Source: Nostoc sp. MG11
GTDB taxonomy: Bacteria; Cyanobacteriota; Cyanobacteriia; Cyanobacteriales; Nostocaceae
Assembly: GCF_014904695.1 (NCBI RefSeq)
Contig: NZ_JACXXN010000003.1
Span: forward strand, 62,001 to 126,000
Direction of reading: 5' to 3'
DNA: 64,000 nt
Shown: in pieces, positions 1 to 8,345 of the stretch
Numbering within the stretch: the stretch's first letter is position 1
Layout of the letters: each line of letters begins with the position of its first letter
Made by a program: the position numbers and the translations under genes
The notes under the pieces: generated by a model
Seen by the model: the letters and a program-made list of their open reading frames with translations, nothing else
Database searches by the model: none
Told to the model about the DNA's origin: nothing

Positions 1-138
1 TGCTATGGTTATTATAGGAATCAAAAAAGTAAAAGCACAAAAAGACTTCAAAAAAACTGAAGCTAGATTAATATGCTTCTTGTGCTCTGGTAAATCCCCT
101 TCAATTCGCTATATTTTGTAGCGAAAATACAAAGCCAA

Positions 139-806
139 ATGAAGCAAGATATTAAGCTTGGTAATAACTTGAAGTTAATTCAGAACTTGACTGGGTATAA
201 GCCAGCAAGAGTTGGCTAACATAGCTAGCATTACCTACCAGATGCGATCACTCTTTTAGTCTGGGAAGAAAGACTTTTAGTATAGTCTGGGAAGCAGATA
301 GAAATTCAAAACTGTTAATGACTTAGTGCAAGCGGTAGCGACCATTTATAACCGTGAACTAGGTTTCAGCAGTTGCATATTTTTGGAACGAAAACTTCAA
401 TAAAAGCAGGTGTCGTTCCTTAATATCCAGAAATTTAACCATATTGTCAAAAGTCACCAAGATGTTTCCCAAATCTTATGCCAATTTAAAAAAAGAATGT
501 GACAGATAGACCATGTAGAGACGTTGCAATGCAACGTCTCTACTAAAGGATTTGTTGCAATCATTAATTAAATCGGTATTAGTATCAGAGGTTGCTGATG
601 CTTACATCAGCACAACATCTGTAGCTATCGGCTTTGGGTTGGAATTTATTCCCCTACATCAGTCACAATCCGATTGATTCTCAAGGAATACTTGCAAGAA
701 ACGCTAGTACAGCAGTTGCTCAGTACTTGGGGATATTGATTGGTTGCGCTCGTAATTAGAAGTTCTTGGCAACTATGACACAAGCAAAATCGAGGAAGTT
801 GTAGCG
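139..806 (+). pseudogene. Decayed XRE / molybdate-type PBP-domain regulator
   Basis: The remains of one gene can be read only by changing frame. From the ATG at 139 the frame gives MKQDIKLGNNLKLIQNLTG; a shift near 195 gives QQELANIASIT, which is the recognition-helix region of XRE-type helix-turn-helix domains. Around 591-660 the frame gives AYISTTSVAIGFGLEFIPL; after a shift, LILKEYLQETLVQQLL; after another shift near 760, LEVLGNYDTSKIEEVV. These match the order of the C-terminal end of the PBP-like domain (COG1910, molybdate-binding type): GLDFIPL, then DLVIPKEYL, then LGGYDTSKTGE. The middle is too short and unrecognisable, so an internal deletion is likely. A 29-bp palindrome lies inside the remnant. 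Seen: the motifs and frameshifts. Inferred: the ancestor was a metal-oxyanion-responsive repressor. Confident that this is dead; less sure of its exact family. Confidence 0.65.
515..543. repeat. 29-bp palindrome, copy 1 of 3
   Basis: Perfect inverted repeat with arms GTAGAGACGTTGCA and TGCAACGTCTCTAC around a central A. Copies with the same arms occur at 25076-25104 (one mismatch) and 38325-38353. Here it sits inside the decayed regulator gene. Confidence 0.8.
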
Positions 807-2175
<1,369 letters not shown>

Positions 2176-2183
2176 GCAATACT

Positions 2184-2209
2184 TTAGGGTGGGTAGCAGC
2201 CCACCCTAA
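2184..2209 (+). terminator. Hairpin terminator after nifH
   Basis: Perfect 10-bp arms TTAGGGTGGG and CCCACCCTAA around TAGCAG, starting 9 bases after the nifH stop codon and followed by a T-rich run. This suggests nifH is transcribed alone. Confidence 0.8.
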
Positions 2210-2265
2210 CTTTAATTGTTAAAGGCTATGTAGAAGAATAGACTTTTTACAAAAGCCGGAGTACG

Positions 2266-2292
2266 GGGAAAGGTATAGAATATTCCTTTCCC
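2266..2292. other. Inverted repeat between convergent genes
   Basis: Arms GGGAAAGG (2266-2273) and CCTTTCCC (2285-2292) lie just beyond the stop of the leftward gene at 2309. No clear T-run follows, so its role as terminator is only possible. Confidence 0.4.
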
Positions 2293-2308
2293 ATTCTTCA
2301 TATAACTC

Positions 2309-2629
2309 TTAGCCAACATCTTGCAAACTTGATAAACCCTGGAGTTCATCATTCAAAGGGCGATCCTGGATACTGCTCAAACAAAATTTAATATGAGAAC
2401 GGATAGCTCGCTCATAAACTACAGTTTGCTCTGTGCGTATTCCTACAGGCTGATATATCAAGTTAATTTCTGGAAATTCGTGCCAATACATTAAAAAAAT
2501 GTCCTTGGCTGGAGTAGTTATTTCATAATTATTCTCTTTTCTTTTTTTTCTGAGCCTACAATTATTGAGTTGTAATTTTTCTCTAAATAGTTTTTCAAAA
2601 TCTGGAACTCGATTTGAAGTAGTTTGCAT
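2309..2629 (-). CDS. Hypothetical protein, 106 aa
   Basis: I do not recognise this protein. It has a basic patch RLRKKRKENN near residues 26-35, no signal peptide and no membrane segment. The C-terminal half is mixed, with single tryptophan and histidine residues in MYWHEFPEIN. It converges on nifH and stands alone. The reading frame is full-length from an ATG and there is no competing frame, but codon use is AT-rich and a spurious call cannot be excluded. Confidence 0.5.
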   Translation of the reverse strand: MQTTSNRVPDFEKLFREKLQLNNCRLRKKRKENNYEITTPAKDIFLMYWHEFPEINLIYQPVGIRTEQTVVYERAIRSHIKFCLSSIQDRPLNDELQGLSSLQDVG

Positions 2630-3527
2630 AGTTTATACACGTTAATAACGTATTAATTAGGCGAACACTATCTTGTGATGCTACTTTAAGTATGACACTT
2701 TAGCTACCTATCATAAGAATAGTGTATCAGTTAGAGAGTATTTAAGAAATATGAGTTTATTTTTCCTTTTCAGGGTAACAGAAAAAGGCTAATTCCAGCT
2801 AATTTTATTGCAGCCTTTCGCTAATCTGCCTTGTTTATTGACCACAGATTAGGAAAGTTGAAAATTAGTTTCAGATTATGAATTTACTAAACCGCAACTT
2901 TTTGTTATTCTTCTATCCCAGCTTAAGTAAATCAGCGTCAAAATTTGCACTTTGTTTTATCCACGTTTCTGAAGAAAAGCTTTGGGACGAATTTGGCATA
3001 TAAAAAGGCGTGGTTAACTTAACAAAAATTTTCTTGCAAACCGATTGCCACTTCAGTGATGTTCTATTTTGGGCAGAAAAGAGATTAGAGACATTGAGTA
3101 GTTGTAGTGGTTAGGCAATCAAAGTCTTAAAGTTGAGTAGCGATCGCCTACAAAGTGTAGCGACGTGAGTAGAGATAAAGCTTAGCAGAGCTTTGAGCAA
3201 AAGTTGAGTGGCAACCTATTGCAAGTTTACGATTTCAGAGCCGAGTGGATGCAACCACTTTAGCCCTAAATCTGAAAAACCACTTTAACAATGAGCGAAA
3301 CGCCAGTTAGCATCCTGTATAAGGATGAATTGATAATCTACCTTGAAAGATATTTTTAAAATTAACAATAGCAAATATGCTGGTATATAGAAAACTAATT
3401 TTATTTCTTACTTTTTATTAATAGAAAAGATTAATATATCTATATCGCTATATGCTTTTATATATTTTCAATATTATGTAATGGCATCTTTAGTAATTAC
3501 CCAATCTTAATCAAATGAGGTTTTTTA
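2630..3527. other. Intergenic region, about 0.9 kb, no gene seen
   Basis: AT-rich DNA with short, stop-filled frames. The middle (3090-3300) has higher GC and one HIP1-like GCGATCGC, and could be decayed coding sequence, but nothing could be identified. The last 40 bases hold a GAGG ribosome-binding site before the ATG at 3528. Confidence 0.4.
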
Positions 3528-4265
3528 ATGAAAAACTTGATTCCCGATCGCAAAACATCTGAGGAAGAACGTTTCCAAGATGACTATTATTCTTACTTTG
3601 AAGCGCCTGAAAATGTTACCCGGTATACGCCGGCTGCTGGTTTTTTAGATAATGCTTTTCCAGAAAAGTCATTCTCTTTATTAGATTTAGGATGTGGGAA
3701 TGGGGCTTTAAGCAAATATCTACCTGCTCGATGTGACTACCTTGGAGTTGATCACAGTGAATTAGCTATTGAACAATGTTTAAAACTCTATTCAAATAGA
3801 AAGTTTATTGCCAAAGATTTATCACTTTTTCTACCTGAGATTGCTGAGAAAAATCAAAAATTTGATGCAGTCGTGCTAGCAGGTCTGCTATTTCATAGTG
3901 TTGATAAGGAAACTCAAGAAAAAAAAGATGATCAAGAAATTATTCAATTCTGTCTGGATAAAATACTCACTGATAACGGATATCTCGTGATTATTGTGCC
4001 TTTTTGCTATGGTAATCACCCATCTCATAGTTTATTTGTTCGAGCAGAGTGGTTGCAAAAGTCAGTAGAAAAAATGCTGGAAATTGCTAAGGCAAAGATT
4101 GTTCACGAAAATATCTCCATACAAATCGGCTTGGAAAAGAGGGTTGAACAGCAGAAGGCGATTCCTGACTGGTTTGTTCCTGATAGCAATGCTGATTATT
4201 CCAGTATATTTGTTGGAACATATATGGCGAGTTGGACATTTATTGCCTCTCCCTCAGCGATTTAA
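3528..4265 (+). CDS. Class I SAM-dependent methyltransferase
   Basis: Small-molecule or macromolecule methyltransferase of 245 residues. Motif I, LLDLGCGNGALSKYL (about 50-64), and the following acidic GVDHSELAI form the S-adenosylmethionine site; FDAVVLAGLLFHSV is motif IV. No substrate-specific domain is visible, so the substrate cannot be named. An ATG with GAGG 7 bases upstream sets the start. It is isolated between an AT-rich spacer and the convergent two-component pair, and its own AT-rich codon use differs a little from that of its neighbours. Confidence 0.8.
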   Translation: MKNLIPDRKTSEEERFQDDYYSYFEAPENVTRYTPAAGFLDNAFPEKSFSLLDLGCGNGALSKYLPARCDYLGVDHSELAIEQCLKLYSNRKFIAKDLSLFLPEIAEKNQKFDAVVLAGLLFHSVDKETQEKKDDQEIIQFCLDKILTDNGYLVIIVPFCYGNHPSHSLFVRAEWLQKSVEKMLEIAKAKIVHENISIQIGLEKRVEQQKAIPDWFVPDSNADYSSIFVGTYMASWTFIASPSAI

Positions 4266-4273
4266 AGTTAAAC

Positions 4274-5395
4274 TCAAGCTAAAGGCAGAAAAAACTGAAA
4301 TGTACTGCCAGTTCCCAACTTGCTTTCTACGTGAATTTGACCGCCTTGCAGTTCAATCAAGCGGCGGGAGATAGTTAAACCAATGCCGGTTCCTCCAGAA
4401 TGGCGATCGCGCGATCGGTCAGCTCGCCAGAAGCGCTCAAATACATGCGGTAAATTCTCTGGAGCAATACCAATACCTGTATCCATAACCGCAATCCAGA
4501 GTTTAAATGCTTCTGTCCAAGTGCGAATAGTAATAGAACCCTTAGTAGTGTAACGCACTGCATTACCAAGCAGATTCACTAATACCTGTTCTGTGCGGTC
4601 AACATCTGCCAACACAGGAGGCAGCACAGATGGACATTCCAAACGCATAACTGGTCCATCTTCTAATAGCTGGTCGCTAAATTTCTCCACTAATGACTCT
4701 AACAAAGGACGCAGATTTACTCGCTGTATATTAATTGGCAAATAGCCAGCTTCAGCCTTAGAAAGTTCTTGTAAATCGTTTACCAAACGTTCTAAGCGCT
4801 TAGTTTCTTTTGCTAAGCGCCGATAAATCTCAGGAGACGTTTCAATCTCCCCATCAGCCAGTTCTTCTAAGTAACCACGCACTACTGTAAGCGGTGTCCG
4901 TAGTTCATGGGTCATATCTCCAATCAGTTCCCGCCGCCGCGCTTCCACCCCTTCTAAACTGGCTGCCATCCGATTAAAACTAGCACCTAGTCTATTGAGT
5001 TCTGGAATGTCGGATAGAGGTAATCTTGCATCCATCTGACCAGCAGCAAATTTCTGGGTGATTTGTTCCATCTCGGTTAATCGCTGCATAATTCGTCTGG
5101 ATACCCAGTAGCTCAATCCTCCGGCTGCGGTAGTACCAGCTAAAACTGACCAAATAGTGCTTCGTCGCCAAGCAAGTTCAAATCCTGTAACCAATTCAGT
5201 ACGGACAGCAATTAAGTTAAATCCCCGATTTTCTAGTCGTTGCAAATGCAGGACAAACAAGCGGGGGGAAGAAACTTTGCTAATAATCACCAGACTAGCT
5301 ACCCCCACCATCATCACTACTAAGTGGGAGAAAAATAGGCGCGATGCTAAAGGTAAGGACTTCGTCCAACGCAGGCCCATCTTCATGACGCTCAC
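4274..5395 (-). CDS. Membrane sensor histidine kinase
   Basis: Two-component sensor of 373 residues. Order: membrane segment about 22-40, a short extracytoplasmic loop of about 40 residues, second membrane segment about 80-98, HAMP (about 95-150), HisKA with the phosphoacceptor H163 in MTHELRTPL, and HATPase_c with the N box (NLLGNAVRY), G1 box (DTGIGIAPENLPHVFERFWR) and G2 box (GGTGIGLTIS). The GTG start at 5395 overlaps the stop of the response regulator by 4 bases, indicating translational coupling; ATG codons at 5386 and 5380 are alternatives. The very short sensor loop suggests that it senses the membrane or a partner protein. The signal is unknown. Confidence 0.9.
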   Translation of the reverse strand: MSVMKMGLRWTKSLPLASRLFFSHLVVMMVGVASLVIISKVSSPRLFVLHLQRLENRGFNLIAVRTELVTGFELAWRRSTIWSVLAGTTAAGGLSYWVSRRIMQRLTEMEQITQKFAAGQMDARLPLSDIPELNRLGASFNRMAASLEGVEARRRELIGDMTHELRTPLTVVRGYLEELADGEIETSPEIYRRLAKETKRLERLVNDLQELSKAEAGYLPINIQRVNLRPLLESLVEKFSDQLLEDGPVMRLECPSVLPPVLADVDRTEQVLVNLLGNAVRYTTKGSITIRTWTEAFKLWIAVMDTGIGIAPENLPHVFERFWRADRSRDRHSGGTGIGLTISRRLIELQGGQIHVESKLGTGSTFQFFLPLA

Positions 5396-6102
5396 ACTAC
5401 TAGGGAATCTTCAAACTTATAGCCCACACCAACAATAGTTTTAATAAAAGTAGGATTTGCAGGGTCAGGCTCAATCTTTTTTCGCAATCGGGCTACATGA
5501 GTATCAACCACACGCTCATCACCAAAAAAGTTATCCCCCCAAAGTTTGTCAATTAATTGGGTGCGGTTCCAAACTCGACCGGGATTGCTGACAAAAGTGC
5601 TTAGCAAGTTAAATTCTAGGGTAGTTAATTCCAGAATTTCTGGTTGCTGAGAATCCATTTGGCGACTGGCAGTATGCTGGTCTACATCTACTATAAAGTG
5701 TTGGGTACGATTGACCTGATATTGTCCTCCTTGGCGGAGGCTACGCCGCAATAGGGCCCGCACCCTAGCTACCAACTCTCTGGGACTAAAGGGCTTGACC
5801 ATGTAATCATCAGCACCAGTAGACAAGCCAATAACGCGATCAATTTCTTCACCCTTAGCCGTGAGCATCAAAATGTAAGGATCTTTTGCACCTGGTTTTT
5901 GGCGAATTCTGGCACAAACTTCCAACCCATCCAAACCAGGAATCATTAAATCGAGGATGATTAAATCAGGTTGTTGCTCCTGAAACATCTGCAAGGCATT
6001 CATGCCATCGCAGCTAATGCGACAGAAAAATCCTTCTTTTTCTAAAGAAAGTTGGATTAAATGAGCAATTTCTGGTTCGTCTTCAACTATTAAAATATCC
6101 AT
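5392..6102 (-). CDS. OmpR/PhoB-type response regulator
   Basis: DNA-binding response regulator of 236 residues. The receiver domain (about 1-120) has the acidic pair E7/D8, the phosphoacceptor D51 in LIILDLMIPG, and the conserved lysine in YMVKPFSPRE. The winged-helix effector domain (about 140-232) has RTQLIDKLWG and VDTHVARLRKKIEPDP, typical of the OmpR family. It is the first gene of a two-gene operon with the histidine kinase, which overlaps it by 4 bases. Targets are unknown. Confidence 0.92.
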   Translation of the reverse strand: MDILIVEDEPEIAHLIQLSLEKEGFFCRISCDGMNALQMFQEQQPDLIILDLMIPGLDGLEVCARIRQKPGAKDPYILMLTAKGEEIDRVIGLSTGADDYMVKPFSPRELVARVRALLRRSLRQGGQYQVNRTQHFIVDVDQHTASRQMDSQQPEILELTTLEFNLLSTFVSNPGRVWNRTQLIDKLWGDNFFGDERVVDTHVARLRKKIEPDPANPTFIKTIVGVGYKFEDSLVV

Positions 6103-6221
6103 CTCATTTAGAGTTGAGCAAAATACACAGAATAATTTCTTGGTTTACGATTTTACTCCAAAAACTTATTAAGGCTTTTGCAATAATTTAGTGTAGACTG
6201 CGATGGATTTTAGACTTAAAT

Positions 6222-6917
6222 TTAAAGGTTTGAATTTGATGGTGCTCGATAACTATAGCCTAGATTAGTATCTTTTTGAATATGCTTTTTAATACTATCG
6301 AGGTCAATAAAGCAATCAGCAACATCAATCAAACTGTCGCTAGTCATTGTTCGTAGACTAACTACTTCTACTCGATCGCCCATTCTGCTGACAGCGTTTA
6401 CAGCGTAGGCTAGATCTCCATCTCCACTAACTAAAACCGCAGTATCGTAGTAGGGAGCTAAATTGATCATATCTACAGCAATTTCAATGTTTAAATTTGG
6501 TTTTTTTAAATTATCTGCTAGCAAAACTATATCTTTGGTAACTACACGATAGCCATGACGCCGCATCCACAATAGAAAACCTTGCTGCTTTTCATTGGTG
6601 AAATCAACGCCAATATAGAAAAAAGCCCGCAACAGTCGTGAACTATTAGTTAAACGACAAAGCAATTTAAGATAATCAATTTCAATGCCGAGTTGTAAAG
6701 CTGTATGAAGTAAGTTTAAACCATCAATAAAAATAGCAACTCGACCGCGATTTAAACCATTGAAAATAGAACTATCAGTTGTAGTATCTAGCATCTTGGG
6801 ATCTCGACCTTTGACAGCAGTATCAATTATGGGTTGCCCTGGCCAATGTGGTTTATCTCTGAGCACTTTATATTCATTAAATTCATTTGTTTGTTTGTTA
6901 GAATTAGTAATAGTCAT
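6222..6917 (-). CDS. NYN-domain protein, LabA-like
   Basis: NYN (PIN-like) domain protein of 231 residues, a family of metal-dependent nucleases. The acidic residues expected in the active site are present: D65 in AIFIDGLNLLH, the IAVDMINLA segment, and VSGDGDLAYAV. The first 55 residues are polar and probably disordered. In cyanobacteria the related LabA and LabB proteins influence clock-controlled transcription; similarity to them is from memory and the role here is inferred only. Monocistronic, leftward. Confidence 0.75.
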   Translation of the reverse strand: MTITNSNKQTNEFNEYKVLRDKPHWPGQPIIDTAVKGRDPKMLDTTTDSSIFNGLNRGRVAIFIDGLNLLHTALQLGIEIDYLKLLCRLTNSSRLLRAFFYIGVDFTNEKQQGFLLWMRRHGYRVVTKDIVLLADNLKKPNLNIEIAVDMINLAPYYDTAVLVSGDGDLAYAVNAVSRMGDRVEVVSLRTMTSDSLIDVADCFIDLDSIKKHIQKDTNLGYSYRAPSNSNL

Positions 6918-7731
6918 TTATACCTCTGGATTTTAAAGTTAGAAAAAATTTTGGTTAAATTTGCGATAGATGGTTTATGATTTGTAACCTATCAGGAAAC
7001 TAACGTAAGTTACTAAATGCAAATAAACTTAACTAGTTTATACTGCATAGAATCTAAAGTAAACAGCCCAAAGATTTTTACTAGACATAAGATATGAGGG
7101 CTGGTTTCTTTGTCTATAGATATGCTAGTATCTTGCCCTCCTGACTACAACGCGCTTGGAAAATAGGGGATTGCTATAAGGGTAGGGCTTGAATGAGCGA
7201 TCGCTATCTATATATTTTTATTTTACCTCTGTATTTCAAAAACCCTACAGCTAAAGATTTTCTGCATATTTAGGTAAGATATTTACCACATAATCAGGCA
7301 CTCAAGTATTCATATATAAAAAAATTCTGTAATTTTATCAATATGCAGCTTGTGGTTTAGTCAAAACATTTAAAAGGAATACTTTTTATACTACTCATCA
7401 TTACTCTTAATCCTCACAATAAAAGGATGAGCAAGCCTTATATAAACAATAAGAAATCTTTAACCCAGCGTACGAAGTTCATCGCTAGATAAAACTATCA
7501 AAATATGCATTGCGGCTAGACAAAGACTGGCTCAAGTAAAATCTGAGTTTATTGATTCCAACACTCTCCAGTTATTGATAGTAGCTGTGGAATTTACTCA
7601 CGTTAACTTGTAAACTCCCCTCGGATTTGCAGCCAAGGGGAGCGATCGCTAATATAAACAATATGAAATATATGCGGAAATTGGTACTCAGCCTTACCTG
7701 TGAAAAATTCGTGAGCTTTGCTAATTGTCAA
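6918..7731. other. Intergenic region, about 0.8 kb
   Basis: No gene was recognised. An imperfect hairpin at 7615-7642 (CTCCCCTCGG / CCAAGGGGAG) could end transcription of the leftward outer-membrane gene whose stop is at 7732. Otherwise the stretch is AT-rich and stop-filled. Confidence 0.4.
7615..7642 (-). terminator. Possible terminator of the outer-membrane gene
   Basis: Arms CTCCCCTCGG and CCAAGGGGAG pair at 9 of 10 positions; read leftward they are followed by TTTAC. It lies about 90 bases past the stop codon at 7732. Confidence 0.4.
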
Positions 7732-8226
7732 TTAAAATCTCAAGCCAACACCACCCTGTACGGAAACAGCTGCACCACCGCTGTCACGATAAGCATCAAA
7801 AGCAATGATAGCGTTGCCAAAAATCACAGTATTACTATTTGGGACAACGTAATCAACTCCCGGCTGTAAGGCAAAACTAATTTTGTCGCCCACAGGAGAA
7901 GAGTTACCACCACCAGCCAACACCAACCCAGCTCCTAAGTAGGCATCTGTATGCCAGTTAAGAGGGAGGTCATAAGAAACCGTTGGTACAATTGCTGTAT
8001 TTTGTCCTATTAAAGCTTGGGCGCGGAAAGAAATTGGTGCTTCCAGCAGCTTGTAGCGGGCTGCTACAACTCCGCCCAATTGGATACCGTCAGTAATACC
8101 AACAGTCGGCCCTATACCAACATAACTCCCGTATGCTACTTGAGCCTGTGCTGCTTGATTGCTAATAGCCAGATTCAACATCAAGCTAGCTCCCACAACT
8201 GAAACCCAACAAGGAAAATATTTCAT
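7732..8226 (-). CDS. Predicted small outer-membrane beta-barrel protein
   Basis: A 164-residue exported protein. Residues 1-29 form a signal peptide (basic MKYF, hydrophobic core, cleavage after NQAAQA). The mature part alternates short polar and hydrophobic strands rich in G, A, V and Y and ends in GVGLRF; a terminal phenylalanine is usual for outer-membrane barrels. The ATG at 8226 is chosen because GAGGAG stands 7 bases upstream; the longer frame would need a TTG at 8268 and would put polar residues before the signal peptide. No family name recognised. The ribosome-binding site overlaps an 11-base perfect complement of the Yfr1 small-RNA core, so translation is probably riboregulated. Confidence 0.7.
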   Translation of the reverse strand: MKYFPCWVSVVGASLMLNLAISNQAAQAQVAYGSYVGIGPTVGITDGIQLGGVVAARYKLLEAPISFRAQALIGQNTAIVPTVSYDLPLNWHTDAYLGAGLVLAGGGNSSPVGDKISFALQPGVDYVVPNSNTVIFGNAIIAFDAYRDSGGAAVSVQGGVGLRF

Positions 8227-8232
8227 TACCCT

Positions 8233-8243
8233 ACTCCTCACAC
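8233..8243 (-). promoter_or_regulatory. Putative Yfr1 small-RNA target site over the RBS
   Basis: The mRNA of the outer-membrane gene reads GUGUGAGGAGU here, the exact complement of ACUCCUCACAC, the conserved single-stranded core of the cyanobacterial small RNA Yfr1. The site covers the GAGGAG ribosome-binding site. In Prochlorococcus, Yfr1 is reported to pair with leaders of outer-membrane protein mRNAs. The match is seen; the regulation is inferred. Confidence 0.6.
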
Positions 8244-8269
8244 CATTTTTGATTTTTTCATTTGTCAAG

Positions 8270-8345
8270 GGTCAAAGGTCAAGAGTCAGTAATTTATTCC
8301 CCTTGTGCTCCCCTGCTCCCCTACTCCCCTACTCCCCACCTCATT
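8270..8345. repeat. Heptamer and pyrimidine-rich spacer repeat
   Basis: GTCAAGG/GTCAAAG/GTCAAGA heptamers are followed by several units of CTCCCCTGCTCCCCTAC type. The same two-part pattern occurs at 41345-41425, and the C-rich part in reverse forms the linker of ModBC at 26026-26121. Confidence 0.6.

Noticed and set aside
4084-4374. Open frame overlapping the methyltransferase end
   Set aside because: Shadow frame inside and beyond a well-supported gene.
8233-8243. A Yfr1 gene on the + strand
   Set aside because: ACTCCTCACAC is present on this strand, but the flanking hairpins and terminator of Yfr1 are missing; the site is better explained as a target in the opposite-strand mRNA.
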